64,000 bases of DNA from Polyangiaceae bacterium (GCA_025936045.1 JAICUB010000030.1:17201-81200); one strand, 5' to 3'. Numbered from the stretch's first letter, positions 45,720 through 54,717 are shown. Notes: generated by a model not told the origin, from the letters alone. A program made the numbers and translations.

Positions 45720-46927
45720 TGCTCGGCTTCGAGGAAGCCCGAGCTTTGCTGCTCGCCGCCGTCGAGCGACTGCCGGCCGAGCGCGTCACGCTCGAACGGG
45801 CACTCGGTCGCGCGCTTGCGGAGCCGGTGATCGCCACGAGCCCGCTTCCGCCCTTTGCCTACAGCGCGATGGACGGCTACGCGCTCGCAACGAGCGACCT
45901 CCACGGCACGGGGCCGTTCGAGCTCGAGGTGCGCGGTGAAAGCCGCACGGGCCGGCCTGCCGAGCCGCTCGTTGCGGGCACGGCCTGCGTGATTTCGACG
46001 GGCGCGGAGCTCCCGAGCGGCGCCGACGCCGTGGTGCCGCGCGAGGACGCGGAGCGCACCGACAACGTGATCGCGCTCGCCCAGCGTGCCAAGCCGCGGC
46101 AGCACGTCCGGCGCGCCGGTGAAGATCTGGACGTCGGGGGCGTCGCGCTCGTTCCCGGCATGCGTCTCACGCCTGCTGCGCTCGGTCTTGCCGCGTCGCT
46201 CGACGTGACCGAGCTCAGCGTGGGCGGACGCCCGCGCGTCACGATCCTGTGCACGGGCGACGAGCTCCGCGCGCCGGGCACGACGGCCAAGCCCGGGAAA
46301 ATCCCGGAGTCCGTATCGCCGGCGCTCGCGGCGCTCGCTTCGCTCGCGAGCGCCGAAATCCGTCGGCTGCCGCCGGTCGCCGACGAACCCGACGCGACGC
46401 GACGCGCGCTCGCGGAGGGGCTCGCCGGCACCGACCTCTTGCTCACGGTCGGCGGCGTGAGCGTCGGCGATCACGACTGGGTCCGGCCGGCGCTCGAGGC
46501 CGAGGGCGTGACGCTCGATTTCTGGAAGGTCGCGATCAAGCCGGGTAAGCCGCTCGCGTTCGGACGGCGAAAAGGCGGTGGCGCGTGGGTGCTCGGGCTG
46601 CCGGGCAATCCCGCGAGCGCCGTCATCACGTTCTCGCTCTTCGGAATGCCGCTGCTCCGCTCGCTTCAGGGCGACCGCGAGCCGCTGCCGAAGCTCGTCA
46701 GCTTGCCGCTGGCGGCGTCCTTCGAGCACAAGCCTGGCCGCCTGGAATTCGTGCGCGCGCGCCTCGAACAACGCGAGGGCACGCTCACCGTCGTGCCGCT
46801 CGCGAATCAGGCGTCCGGGGCGCTCACGAGCCTCGCGTGGGCCGACGCGCTCGCGCTGATCCCGGCTGACGTAGGGGCGCTGCCGGCCGGAGCGGCCGTC
46901 GAGGTCCTCCGCTTTCAGGATTTGTGA
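45719..46927 (+). CDS. moeA: Molybdopterin molybdenumtransferase
   Basis: A 402-residue MoeA that inserts molybdate into adenylated molybdopterin. Key motifs: SPLPPFAYSAMDGYAL near the N-terminus (Asp of the MDGYA motif), GTACVISTGAELPSGADAVVPREDAE, VTILCTGDELRAPGT, LLTVGGVSVGDHDWVRPAL, FWKVAIKPGKPLAFGRR and LGLPGNPASAVITF, then the C-terminal domain IV. Length and domain order are normal. The start overlaps moaB by 1 bp. It converges with moaE, with 13 bp of 3' overlap. Confidence 0.95.
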   Translation: MLGFEEARALLLAAVERLPAERVTLERALGRALAEPVIATSPLPPFAYSAMDGYALATSDLHGTGPFELEVRGESRTGRPAEPLVAGTACVISTGAELPSGADAVVPREDAERTDNVIALAQRAKPRQHVRRAGEDLDVGGVALVPGMRLTPAALGLAASLDVTELSVGGRPRVTILCTGDELRAPGTTAKPGKIPESVSPALAALASLASAEIRRLPPVADEPDATRRALAEGLAGTDLLLTVGGVSVGDHDWVRPALEAEGVTLDFWKVAIKPGKPLAFGRRKGGGAWVLGLPGNPASAVITFSLFGMPLLRSLQGDREPLPKLVSLPLAASFEHKPGRLEFVRARLEQREGTLTVVPLANQASGALTSLAWADALALIPADVGALPAGAAVEVLRFQDL

Positions 46928-47391
46928 GGCGCATGCGCGTGAGGGTGCGCGTGCTCGTGACCGGGCTCGCAGCGCGCGTCTTCCCAACCGACCCAATACG
47001 GTCCGTCGGGCCCGTGCTCGCGCTTCCAGATCGGCACGCGCGCCTTCACGCGATCGATGACGAGCCTGCATGCGCTGAACGCCTCGTCGCGGTGCGGCGC
47101 GCTCGCCGCGCACACGACGGCGGCGTCGCCCACCTCGAGCTTGCCGGTCCGGTGCCGAACGGCCACACGCACTCCCGGCATTTCCTGCGCAATCTCGGCG
47201 AGGATGCGGCGCATCTCCGCGACGGCGAGCGACGGGTACGCCTCGTACTCGAGCAACGTCACGGCGTGGCCGGCGTTCGTGTCGCGCACGACGCCGACGA
47301 ACGTCGCGATCGCCCCCGCGCCGGGGTGAGAAACGGCGGCAATCACCGGCTCGAGCGCGAGCGGCTCGGACGAGAGCTCGACGTCCGTCAT
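46915..47391 (-). CDS. moaE: Molybdopterin synthase catalytic subunit with His-rich tail
   Basis: A 158-residue MoaE, which with MoaD turns precursor Z into molybdopterin. ATFVGVVRDTNAGHAVTLLEYEAYPSLAVAEMRRI, VAVRHRTGKLEVGDAAVVCAASAPHRDEAFSACR and VPIWKREHGPDGPYWVGWED are the family motifs, including the active-site Lys of IWKRE. The C-terminus continues as HEHAHPHAHAPHKS, a His-rich tail not part of the usual domain. It overlaps the nitrate-reductase-associated/MoaC fusion by 4 bp. Confidence 0.95.
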   Translation of the reverse strand: MTDVELSSEPLALEPVIAAVSHPGAGAIATFVGVVRDTNAGHAVTLLEYEAYPSLAVAEMRRILAEIAQEMPGVRVAVRHRTGKLEVGDAAVVCAASAPHRDEAFSACRLVIDRVKARVPIWKREHGPDGPYWVGWEDARCEPGHEHAHPHAHAPHKS

Positions 47392-48311
47392 TTCGACTCC
47401 CGCCGGTAATCGCCCGAACGGCCGCCGGATTTCTCGACGAGCTCGATGTCCGTGATGGTCATGCCGCGATCGATCGCCTTCAGCATGTCGTAAATCGTGA
47501 GCGCCGCGCTACTCGCCGCGACGAGCGCCTCCATTTCGACGCCCGTTCGATCGTACGCGCGCGCGGTCGCCGTGATCGCCACCCCGGGCGGGTCAGCGCA
47601 GGGCTCGAGCGCGACCTCGACGCCGGTGAGTTGCACGAAGTGACAGAGCGGAATCAGCTCGGGCGTGCGCTTGGCCGCCTGAATGCCGGCGACGCGCGCC
47701 ACGGCGAGGACGTCGCCTTTCGGCGTGTTGCCCGCGACGAGCGCGGCCAACGTTTCCGGCAGCATACGTACGAACGCGCGCGCGACTCCACGGCGCGCCG
47801 TCGCGACCTTGGCGGACACATCGACCATGTGCGCGTCGCCCTCCGGCGTGAGATGCGTCAAATTGCCGCGTGTCACGGGCAAAATGGCGTCGCAGGCGCG
47901 AGCGAGGCGGACCGCGCGCTCCGCGGGATCCGCCTTTTTGCTGCGGGCGAGCTTCACCAGGGCATACCGCTCGAGCGCCGTGAGCGACGGCCAGGCGCGC
48001 TCGAGCTCGGCGCGACGCTCGGTTTCGGCGAGCTCCGGGACGAGCTCGAGCGGCTCCGGCTCGGGCGCGATGCGTTCCGGAGCGGGCCGAGCGCGGAGCG
48101 CAACGCGTTCGACGGCGTCGACGGCGACGCTCGCGCCGGTGCCGGCGGCGGCGAGCAACCGCCGCTCCTCGAGCGGGAGGGAACGCCACGCCTCGAGCGA
48201 GAGCTTGAGACCCGCGACGTCGAGCGCGCGACGCGCGGCGAGCGGCAGCAAAATAAGACCCGGGTTCGGGTCCTCGAAGGCGAATTGCTCAAACGTGCTA
48301 CGATCCTCCAC
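47388..48311 (-). CDS. moaC: Nitrate-reductase-associated domain fused to MoaC
   Basis: A 307-residue fusion. Residues about 1-145 (TFEQFAFEDPNPGLILLPLAARRALDVAGLKLSLEAWRSLPLEERRLL) match the conserved nitrate-reductase-associated protein family, normally a separate small protein in nitrate operons. Residues about 149-305 are cyclic pyranopterin monophosphate synthase MoaC: LTHLTPEGDAHMVDVSAK, KGDVLAVARVAGIQAAKRTPELIPLCH, VEMEALVAASSAALTIYDMLKA and KSGGRSGDYR, with the active-site Lys, His and Asp-Lys residues present. The fusion joins cofactor synthesis to nitrate-reductase maturation. It diverges from moaA across 52 bp. Confidence 0.92.
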   Translation of the reverse strand: MEDRSTFEQFAFEDPNPGLILLPLAARRALDVAGLKLSLEAWRSLPLEERRLLAAAGTGASVAVDAVERVALRARPAPERIAPEPEPLELVPELAETERRAELERAWPSLTALERYALVKLARSKKADPAERAVRLARACDAILPVTRGNLTHLTPEGDAHMVDVSAKVATARRGVARAFVRMLPETLAALVAGNTPKGDVLAVARVAGIQAAKRTPELIPLCHFVQLTGVEVALEPCADPPGVAITATARAYDRTGVEMEALVAASSAALTIYDMLKAIDRGMTITDIELVEKSGGRSGDYRRESK

Positions 48312-48363
48312 GCGTTCGCTTTCCGGATTGTTTCATCCTGGCAACGCCGCGCAAGGTCCAAAA

Positions 48364-49383
48364 TTGAGCCGATTTTTGCCGATTCTTGGTGAGCTCGAAC
48401 GCGCGGCCTCGGCGGAGGTCACGGCGACGTCGCCCGCAAGCGTCCGCATTTCGCTCACCGATCGCTGCGATCTCGCGTGCGTCTATTGTCGTCCGTCACG
48501 GAGCGACGGCTACTTGGACGATCGCCTCGATGAGCCGGCCTTGCACACTCTCATCGAGGGTCTCCTGCTCGCGGGGGTGCGACGCCTTCGCTTCACGGGC
48601 GGCGAGCCGCTGCTCTCCCCTCACGTCGTCGGCGCCGTCGCCCGGGCCGCCGAGCTCGGCGCCGAGGACATCGCGCTCACCACCAACGGCACGCGCCTCA
48701 CCAAGCTCGCGCGTCCGCTGCGTGCAGCGGGCTTGAAGCGCCTCACGCTTTCGCTCGACTCGCTCGACCCACTTCGCTTCGAGCGCATCACGCGCGGCGG
48801 CAAGCTCGAGCGCGTGCTCGACGGCCTCGCGGAAGCGCGCGCCGTCGGCTTCGACGAGATCAAGCTCAACACCGTCGTCCTCCGCGGTGAAAACGACGAC
48901 GAGCTCGAGCGCATCACGCTCTTCGCGTGGAAACACGGGCTCGTGCCGCGCTTCATCGAAGTGATGCCGATCGCCGAAGGCGCGCGCATCGTCGCCGAGC
49001 GGCTGGTCCCCGCCGCGGAAATTCTCGAGCGTCTCGCGCCGTGGCTTTCCGCGGCGCGCCCTGCCGTGGACCCGGAGCGCGGCCCCGCCAAATACGTCGC
49101 GAGCCGGCATGATCCGAAGCTCCGTGTCGGGGTCATCACCGGTACGACGGACACCTTTTGCAAAGGCTGTGACCGACTGCGCGTTTCCGCGACCGGCGTC
49201 CTCCGGCCGTGCCTCGCGACCGATCGCGGCGTGGGTGCGGCCACGGCGGCACGTGCGGGCGACCCCGCGCTCATCGCGCGCACCGTCGCGGAAGCCTGGA
49301 AGCTCAAGCCGGACGGCGACGTCTGGCGCGGTTGCACCGAGCCGACCGCGGGCGACGTCTCGATGCGCGCCATCGGCGGCTAA
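48364..49383 (+). CDS. moaA: GTP 3',8-cyclase, radical SAM MoaA
   Basis: First step of molybdopterin synthesis from GTP. The 339-residue protein starts at TTG, giving MSRFLPILGELER; no ATG or GTG precedes the radical-SAM motif C35-x3-C39-x2-C42 (RCDLACVYC). FTGGEPLLS, TTNGTRL, SLDSLDP, MPIAEG and the C-terminal [4Fe-4S] site (FCKGCDRLRVSATGVLRPCL) follow. The C-terminus ends MRAIGG, the Gly-Gly tail needed for catalysis in MoaA. It diverges from the MoaC fusion. Confidence 0.95.
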   Translation: MSRFLPILGELERAASAEVTATSPASVRISLTDRCDLACVYCRPSRSDGYLDDRLDEPALHTLIEGLLLAGVRRLRFTGGEPLLSPHVVGAVARAAELGAEDIALTTNGTRLTKLARPLRAAGLKRLTLSLDSLDPLRFERITRGGKLERVLDGLAEARAVGFDEIKLNTVVLRGENDDELERITLFAWKHGLVPRFIEVMPIAEGARIVAERLVPAAEILERLAPWLSAARPAVDPERGPAKYVASRHDPKLRVGVITGTTDTFCKGCDRLRVSATGVLRPCLATDRGVGAATAARAGDPALIARTVAEAWKLKPDGDVWRGCTEPTAGDVSMRAIGG

Positions 49384-49433
49384 CGCGCCCCGAGGGCGCT
49401 TCGCGACCGCGCCTCTCTCGCCACGACGTCCTC

Positions 49434-50024
49434 TCAGACCGGTACGTCGCCCGGCTCGTCCAAATCGCGCAGTTCCGCGCGCTCGCGCTCGTCCACCGCG
49501 AGCGCGACCGCTCCTGCTCCGAGGCGCAGAACGACACGCTGGAGCGCGCGCTCACCGGCCGCAATCGCCGCATCGACCGGAGCGAGCGCGTCGACCGCGT
49601 AGCGTGCGACGAGCGTTTCCCAGAGCTCGCCGCCACGCGGCGCGAGAAAGCTCGCGACACTCGTCTCCTCGGCGAGCCGCGCGATGAGCGGCGCCTCGAG
49701 GTAAGGCAAATCGCACGCAAGCGCGAGCGCGTGTGCGTGCCCCCTCGCCCGAGCTTCCAGCAACAACGCGCGGAGCCCGCCGAGCGGTCCGATCCCGGCG
49801 GGAGCGTCGTCGAGCGCCGGTAAACCGAGCCTCCCGTACGCGCCCGCAGCACCCACGAGCACGAGCTCGGCGGCGGGCAGCGCCTGCCGGCAGCGCGCGA
49901 CGAGCCGCTCGACCAGTGTTTCACCGCTCGCGAGCCGGAGATTACCCTTATCGACGCCGCCGAGCCGGCGCCCGCGCCCGCCGACGAAAATGCCCACGGT
50001 GACCGGCGCGGCCGAAACCAGCAT
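49434..50024 (-). CDS. mobA: Molybdenum cofactor guanylyltransferase
   Basis: A 196-residue MobA that attaches GMP to molybdenum cofactor, forming the MGD cofactor needed by the nitrate reductase. Motifs: VGIFVGGRGRRLGGVDKG (GTP-binding Rossmann loop), ALPAAELVLVG, PAGIGPLGGLRALL and LACDLPYLEAPLIARL (metal-binding Asp). The ATG at MLVSAAPVTVGIFVGG was chosen; 15 codons before it read as non-domain sequence. It converges with moaA. Length is within family range. Confidence 0.93.
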   Translation of the reverse strand: MLVSAAPVTVGIFVGGRGRRLGGVDKGNLRLASGETLVERLVARCRQALPAAELVLVGAAGAYGRLGLPALDDAPAGIGPLGGLRALLLEARARGHAHALALACDLPYLEAPLIARLAEETSVASFLAPRGGELWETLVARYAVDALAPVDAAIAAGERALQRVVLRLGAGAVALAVDERERAELRDLDEPGDVPV

Positions 50025-50128
50025 GCGCGGCGAAAATAGCGGGATTCGGGTCGCGAAGCACGCGCGCACCCGAGCGACGCCGAAGACCGTTCCGCGTACG
50101 CGCGAGCTTCGGGTGTATCACTGCCGGC

Positions 50129-50995
50129 GTGACGCCGCCTCTCCTCGGCAAGCGTGCTTTTTGTTGGGCGCTTTGCGCTGCGCTCCTCGGCGCCGGTTGC
50201 CAGCGCCGGGGCGAACAAAACCCCAAGGCTGGGCCAGCAGCGAGCGCGCCCGTACCCGCGCCGCCCGCAAAGCCGCACGACGTGACGGTATTCGCGGCGG
50301 CGTCACTCCGCGAAGCGTTCACCTCGCTCGGCACGGCGTTCGAAGCCGCGCACCCCGAAGCGCACTTGGTCTTCAGCTTCGCCGGCAGCCAGACGCTCCG
50401 CGCGCAAATCGAGCAAGGCGCGCCCGCCGACGTCTTCGCCTCCGCCGACGAGCGTCACATGCAAGCGCTCGTCGCCGCGCGGCGCGTGCAGGAGCCCCGC
50501 GCCTTCGCGACGAACGAGCTCGTCGTCGTCGTGGCGCGCGCGCGCGCGGGCTCACTGAAGACGCTCGCGGCTCTCCCCGAAGCGGCGCGCATCGTGCTCG
50601 GCGCGCCGGAAGTGCCCGTGGGCGCGTACACCGCTCGAATGCTCGAGCGCGCGACGAGGACGCTCGGCGCCGATTTCGAGACGCGCGTCGAAGCCCGCGT
50701 GGTGTCGCGCGAGCCCGACGTGCGACAGGTCCTCGCCAAAGTCGCGCTCGGTGAAGCGGACGCGGGCGTCGTTTATCGCACCGACGCGCTCGCGGCGAAG
50801 GACAAAGTCGCGCTCGTGCCGATCCCGTCCGAAGACAACGTGCGCGCGACGTACCCGGTCGCCGTCACGCTCGGCGCGCGCGCTCCCGAGCTCGCCCGCG
50901 CCTTCGTCGAGTCGTTGAGCTCCCCCGCGGGGCAACGCGCGCTCGCCGAGCGCGGTTTTCTCCCACCGAACGCCGTGGAGGCGAACGCGCGGTGA
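50129..50995 (+). CDS. modA: Molybdate-binding lipoprotein of ABC importer
   Basis: A 288-residue ModA. The N-terminus is a lipoprotein signal (WALCAALLGAGC) followed by a Pro/Ala linker; VTVFAAASLREAFTSLGTAFE and FSFAGSQTLRAQIEQGAPADVFASAD carry the Ser residues that bind molybdate in the family, and YPVAVTLGAR the Tyr-containing site. GTG start. It lies within the molybdenum-cofactor island and overlaps modB by 4 bp (GTGA), so modABC is one operon. Confidence 0.95.
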   Translation: MTPPLLGKRAFCWALCAALLGAGCQRRGEQNPKAGPAASAPVPAPPAKPHDVTVFAAASLREAFTSLGTAFEAAHPEAHLVFSFAGSQTLRAQIEQGAPADVFASADERHMQALVAARRVQEPRAFATNELVVVVARARAGSLKTLAALPEAARIVLGAPEVPVGAYTARMLERATRTLGADFETRVEARVVSREPDVRQVLAKVALGEADAGVVYRTDALAAKDKVALVPIPSEDNVRATYPVAVTLGARAPELARAFVESLSSPAGQRALAERGFLPPNAVEANAR

Positions 50996-51810
50996 GCGCG
51001 CGCTCGGGCCGTGGCGCGCGCCGTCCCTGGCACGCGGCGTTCCGTGCTCTCGGCGGCACGCTCCTCGTCTTTTTGCTGCTGCCGCTCGTCGGCCTGCTTT
51101 CGGGCACGACCCTCGCCGACGTCCGTGAAGGCCTCGCGCACCCGCTCGTTGCGCCGGCGCTCGAGCTCAGCCTCGCAACGACGACGCTCTCCGCGGCGCT
51201 CGTCGTGCTCTTCGGGACGCCGCTCGCCTGGACCATCGCGCACGCGCGCGGCACCACGGTGAAGCTCTTCGAGTCGGCGCTGAAGCTGCCGGTCGTGTTG
51301 CCGCCGGCCGTGGCCGGCCTCGGACTGCTCCTGGCCTTCGGCCAACGGAGCCCGCTCGGAGCGCTGCTCCAGCGCGTGGGCCTCAGCGTCCCTTTTACGA
51401 CGGCGGCGGTCGTGCTCGCGCAAATCTTCGTGTCCGCGCCGTTTTACGTCGAAGCCGCCATTGCGGCCTTCCGGCGCCTCGACGCGAGCCTGCTCGTCAT
51501 CGCACGCACGCTCGGCGCCGGTCCGGCGCGCGTGCTCTTTCGCGTCGGCCTGCCGCTCGCCGCGCCGGGCCTGCTGTCGGGCATCGCGCTCGCGTGGGCG
51601 CGCGCGCTCGGCGAATTCGGCGCGACGCTCATGTTCGCCGGCAGCCTCTCCGGACGCACTCAGACGCTGCCGCTCGCGATCTACGCGGCGCTCGAGAGCG
51701 ATCTCCGCGCCGCGCGCGCGCTGTCACTCGTGCTCGTCGTGATCGCGTTCGTGCTGCTGCTCGCCGTGCAGAGCGCCGAGCGCGCGAGCGGCTTCGGAGA
51801 GCGACCGTGA
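50992..51810 (+). CDS. modB: Molybdate ABC transporter permease
   Basis: A 272-residue inner-membrane permease with about six helices. The EAA-loop region EAAIAAFRRLDASLLVIARTLGAGPARVLFRVGLPLAAPGLLSGIALAWARALGEFGATLMFAG is the family signature, including the AxxLGAxxxxxFxxVxLPLaxPG motif. GTG start overlaps the modA stop by 4 bp, and its own stop overlaps modC by 4 bp. Confidence 0.94.
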   Translation: MSARSGRGARRPWHAAFRALGGTLLVFLLLPLVGLLSGTTLADVREGLAHPLVAPALELSLATTTLSAALVVLFGTPLAWTIAHARGTTVKLFESALKLPVVLPPAVAGLGLLLAFGQRSPLGALLQRVGLSVPFTTAAVVLAQIFVSAPFYVEAAIAAFRRLDASLLVIARTLGAGPARVLFRVGLPLAAPGLLSGIALAWARALGEFGATLMFAGSLSGRTQTLPLAIYAALESDLRAARALSLVLVVIAFVLLLAVQSAERASGFGERP

Positions 51811-52523
51811 CGCTGAGTGTCGACTTCGAGGGTCGTGTCGGACCACTCGCGCTCCGTGCCGCGTTCGACACGAGCCGGGGCACCGTCGTGCTCACGGGTC
51901 CGAACGGCGCCGGCAAGACGAGCGTCTTGTTGATGCTGCTCGGCGCGCTGACGCCCGAGCGCGGCAGTGTCCGGCTGAACGGCAGCACGCTCTTCGACGC
52001 CGAGCGCGGCGTCAACCTCGCCGTCGAAGCGCGCTCGATCGGCTACGTCCCCCAGAGCTACGGCTTGTTTCCGCACCTCAGCGCCGCCGGAAACGTCGAG
52101 TTCGCCCTCGCGTGCAAAAAGCCCGCGCTCCCTCGCCGCGAGCGTCAGCAGCGAACCCGCGCGCTGCTCTCGGAGCTCGGGCTCCTCGAGCTCGCGGCGC
52201 AACGCCCGCACTCGCTCTCCGCGGGCGAACGGCAGCGCGTCGCGCTCGCACGCGCCATGGCCTCGGAACCCAAAGCGCTCTTGCTGGACGAGCCGTTCGC
52301 CGCGCTCGACATCGGCACGCGCCGCAAGTTGCGCGTCCTTTTACGCGAGCACCTCGAGCGCCTTTCGCTTCCGACCGTCGTCGTGAGCCACGACGCCGAA
52401 GACGCGCGCGCCCTCGGCCGTCAGATCGCGGTCATCGAAGGCGGCAGCGTGGTCCAGGTGGGTAGTTGGAGCGAGCTCGAGACGGCCCCGGCATCGCACT
52501 TCGTTCGGGAACTGACACTTTAG
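51807..52523 (+). CDS. modC: Molybdate ABC transporter ATPase without TOBE domain
   Basis: A 238-residue ABC ATPase that powers molybdate uptake. GPNGAGKTSV is Walker A, YVPQSYGLFPHLSAAGNV the Q-loop region, HSLSAGERQRVALARAMA the signature and LLLDEPFAALD Walker B. Full-length ModC proteins usually add a C-terminal TOBE domain (about 350 residues); this one ends right after the ATPase domain, so it lacks the regulatory molybdate-binding part. GTG start within the modB stop. Confidence 0.93.
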   Translation: MTLSVDFEGRVGPLALRAAFDTSRGTVVLTGPNGAGKTSVLLMLLGALTPERGSVRLNGSTLFDAERGVNLAVEARSIGYVPQSYGLFPHLSAAGNVEFALACKKPALPRRERQQRTRALLSELGLLELAAQRPHSLSAGERQRVALARAMASEPKALLLDEPFAALDIGTRRKLRVLLREHLERLSLPTVVVSHDAEDARALGRQIAVIEGGSVVQVGSWSELETAPASHFVRELTL

Positions 52524-52570
52524 GCGCACCATTTCTCGGCGGCCTCGCCCGTCACCGAGACAGGCCCGGT

Positions 52571-54547
52571 TCAGTCGCGCTCGAGCTCCGCGAGCTCGCG
52601 CTCGAAACCGCCCGACAGGATCGGAAAGCGATACCACGTCTTCGGATCGAGACTCTCGTCGTCGACGTGGAAGCTCGGCGCGTAGCGCTCGCGCTTCCAC
52701 TGGTTTTGCGCGAACAAGCGGAAGAAGCGCCGCACCCAGCCGGTCAGGGTCGTGCGATCGTGCGCGGGAAAATCCGCGCCGAGGGTCGCCAGGATCTCGC
52801 GCGGGGAGCGCTTGTCGCGGATCGCGGCCCGCTCGATCGCGTCGAGCACGTCGTACGGCATGAGATCGCTCTCGTCCGTCTGCGCGTGCGCGGCCGGCCG
52901 GAGCTCCGCGGTCGGCGCCTGCTCGTTCACGGCTCGGAGCGCGGGGATGGGCCCGAGCCCGAGCGGCCCTTCGTGCTCGAGCCAACGCAGGTACGAGCGC
53001 ACGAAATTCTTGTCGACGCCCGCGATCGGGCTCAAGCCACCCGCCGTGTCGCCGTCCATCGTGGCGTAGCCGACCGCCGCCTCCGACCGGTTACTGGTCG
53101 AAAGCAGGAGCTTGTGCTCGACGTTCGCGATGAGCCAGACGCTCGGCGCGCGCGCGCGAGCCTGAATGTTCTGGAGCGCGAGATCATCGTGCTCCCAGTC
53201 GAGCTTGCGCTCGAGCGCCGTCTCGATCCGGCCGCGATAGGCGCGCACGAGCTCTTCCACGTCGAGCTCGAGGTGACGGGCGCCGAGCGCGTGCGCCACG
53301 GCGCGCGCCGCGGCGCGCGTCGTCTCGGAGCTGTTCTCCGTCGCCTGGTACACCGTGGTGAGCAAGCATTCGACCAGTGCTTCGGGCGTCGCTGTCGCGC
53401 CGGCAGCGAGAAACGGCAGTCGCTCCGCGAGCGCGCCCGGCCCGAGCTCGGCGAGCGCGCGCCGCGCCGCCATCGCGACGAGCGACGCGACGAGCGACGA
53501 GTCCGCGCCGCCGCTCAGCGACACGACGAAGCCGCGCGCGCCCGTCTTGCGCAGGTAGTCGAACAAGGCGAGCGTGAGCGCCCGCGTCAGCTCCTCTTCC
53601 TTGGTGCGCGCCGTGCGCTCCCACCCCGCTTCCTCGAGCGGGCGCGAGACGGACCGAACGGGCGGATAGCTCATGGCCGCCCGGACGCTGAGCTCGGCCG
53701 GCTCTTCGAGGTTCGGCTGATAACTCGAGAGGCCGCCCTGGCGCACGTCGCCGAGGTCGAGATCCACGACGGCGGTCACGAGCTCGACCGTACGCAGCGA
53801 AAAGCGCGGCGCGCGCGCGATGACGGCGCCGCCCGCCGCGATCAGCGCGTCGCCGTCGTAAACGGCGCGACCGGCTTCGTTGCCGAGCAGGTTCGAATAG
53901 ACGTACGCGACGCCGAACGCGCGCGAGCCCTCGAGCACCAAGCGCTTGCGCACCTCGTGCTTGCCGAACGCGAAGTGACTCGCGCTCGGATTCAGGATCA
54001 CGTCGACGGCGTCGAGCGAGAGTTCGGCCCCGGGCCGCTTCGCCATCCACGCGTCCTCGCAAATCTCGAACCCGATGCGCACGCCGCCCACGTCGAACAC
54101 GTGATCGCCGAGCGGATACTCTTGCCCGCGCACGTCGACGCGCGTGCGCGTCCCCGCGGGCCAGGGCTTGAACCAGCGCGGCTCGTAGTGGATGCCGTCG
54201 CCCGCGAGCGCCCGCTTGGCGACGAAACCGAGGAGCTTACCGTCCGCCACGAGCGCCGACGCGTTGAACACGGCCTTCGCGTGGTGGAGCGGCAAACCCA
54301 CGCTCACGACGAGACCACGCGTCTCCGGCAAGAGCTCTCCCAGGATGTCGAGCGCGGTTTCACGCACGAACGGCGCGAGAAACGCGTCCTCACAGCCGTA
54401 ACCCGTGATGCAGAGCTCCGGCAGGCACAGCACGCCGACGCCCGCGTCTTTCGCCGCTCCGAGCGCGCTCACGATGTTCTGCCGATTCGCCTCCCACGCG
54501 AGGGGCGTCTGGTTCAGCGCGGCGGCGGCGACTTTCAGGAGCCTCAA
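52571..54547 (-). CDS. nadE: Glutamine-hydrolysing NAD+ synthetase
   Basis: A 658-residue bifunctional enzyme. The N-terminal nitrilase-type amidase (about 1-280) takes ammonia from glutamine: LPELCITGYGCED (Glu), the Lys of KRALAGDG and the Cys in GFEICEDAW. The C-terminal synthetase (about 330-650) turns deamido-NAD into NAD with ATP; SLSGGADSSLVASLVA is the P-loop. SNRSEAAVGYATMDGDTAGGLSPIAGVDK is the family motif. It starts at TTG (MRLLKVAAAALNQTP), which restores the usual N-terminus; upstream open sequence has no family similarity. Confidence 0.95.
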   Translation of the reverse strand: MRLLKVAAAALNQTPLAWEANRQNIVSALGAAKDAGVGVLCLPELCITGYGCEDAFLAPFVRETALDILGELLPETRGLVVSVGLPLHHAKAVFNASALVADGKLLGFVAKRALAGDGIHYEPRWFKPWPAGTRTRVDVRGQEYPLGDHVFDVGGVRIGFEICEDAWMAKRPGAELSLDAVDVILNPSASHFAFGKHEVRKRLVLEGSRAFGVAYVYSNLLGNEAGRAVYDGDALIAAGGAVIARAPRFSLRTVELVTAVVDLDLGDVRQGGLSSYQPNLEEPAELSVRAAMSYPPVRSVSRPLEEAGWERTARTKEEELTRALTLALFDYLRKTGARGFVVSLSGGADSSLVASLVAMAARRALAELGPGALAERLPFLAAGATATPEALVECLLTTVYQATENSSETTRAAARAVAHALGARHLELDVEELVRAYRGRIETALERKLDWEHDDLALQNIQARARAPSVWLIANVEHKLLLSTSNRSEAAVGYATMDGDTAGGLSPIAGVDKNFVRSYLRWLEHEGPLGLGPIPALRAVNEQAPTAELRPAAHAQTDESDLMPYDVLDAIERAAIRDKRSPREILATLGADFPAHDRTTLTGWVRRFFRLFAQNQWKRERYAPSFHVDDESLDPKTWYRFPILSGGFERELAELERD

Positions 54548-54717
54548 ACTAGGCTTCGTCTTACCACGGGCAGCGACTACCCTCTCGCCAAACGGTCGGT
54601 GGCAAGGCCCCCGGCACCGGCACCCCGGATTCCTTCGGGCGCGCTGCCGGTCGAAAAGCGGCGCGCGTTCCCATGACGGCGGAACCCTGCGGAGTCGAGC
54701 TCGAAATGTCGCGCAAT

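Noticed and set aside
50025..50128. Possible molybdenum-cofactor riboswitch before modA or moaB
   Set aside because: The gaps are about 100 bp and 58 bp and show no recognisable conserved stem set.
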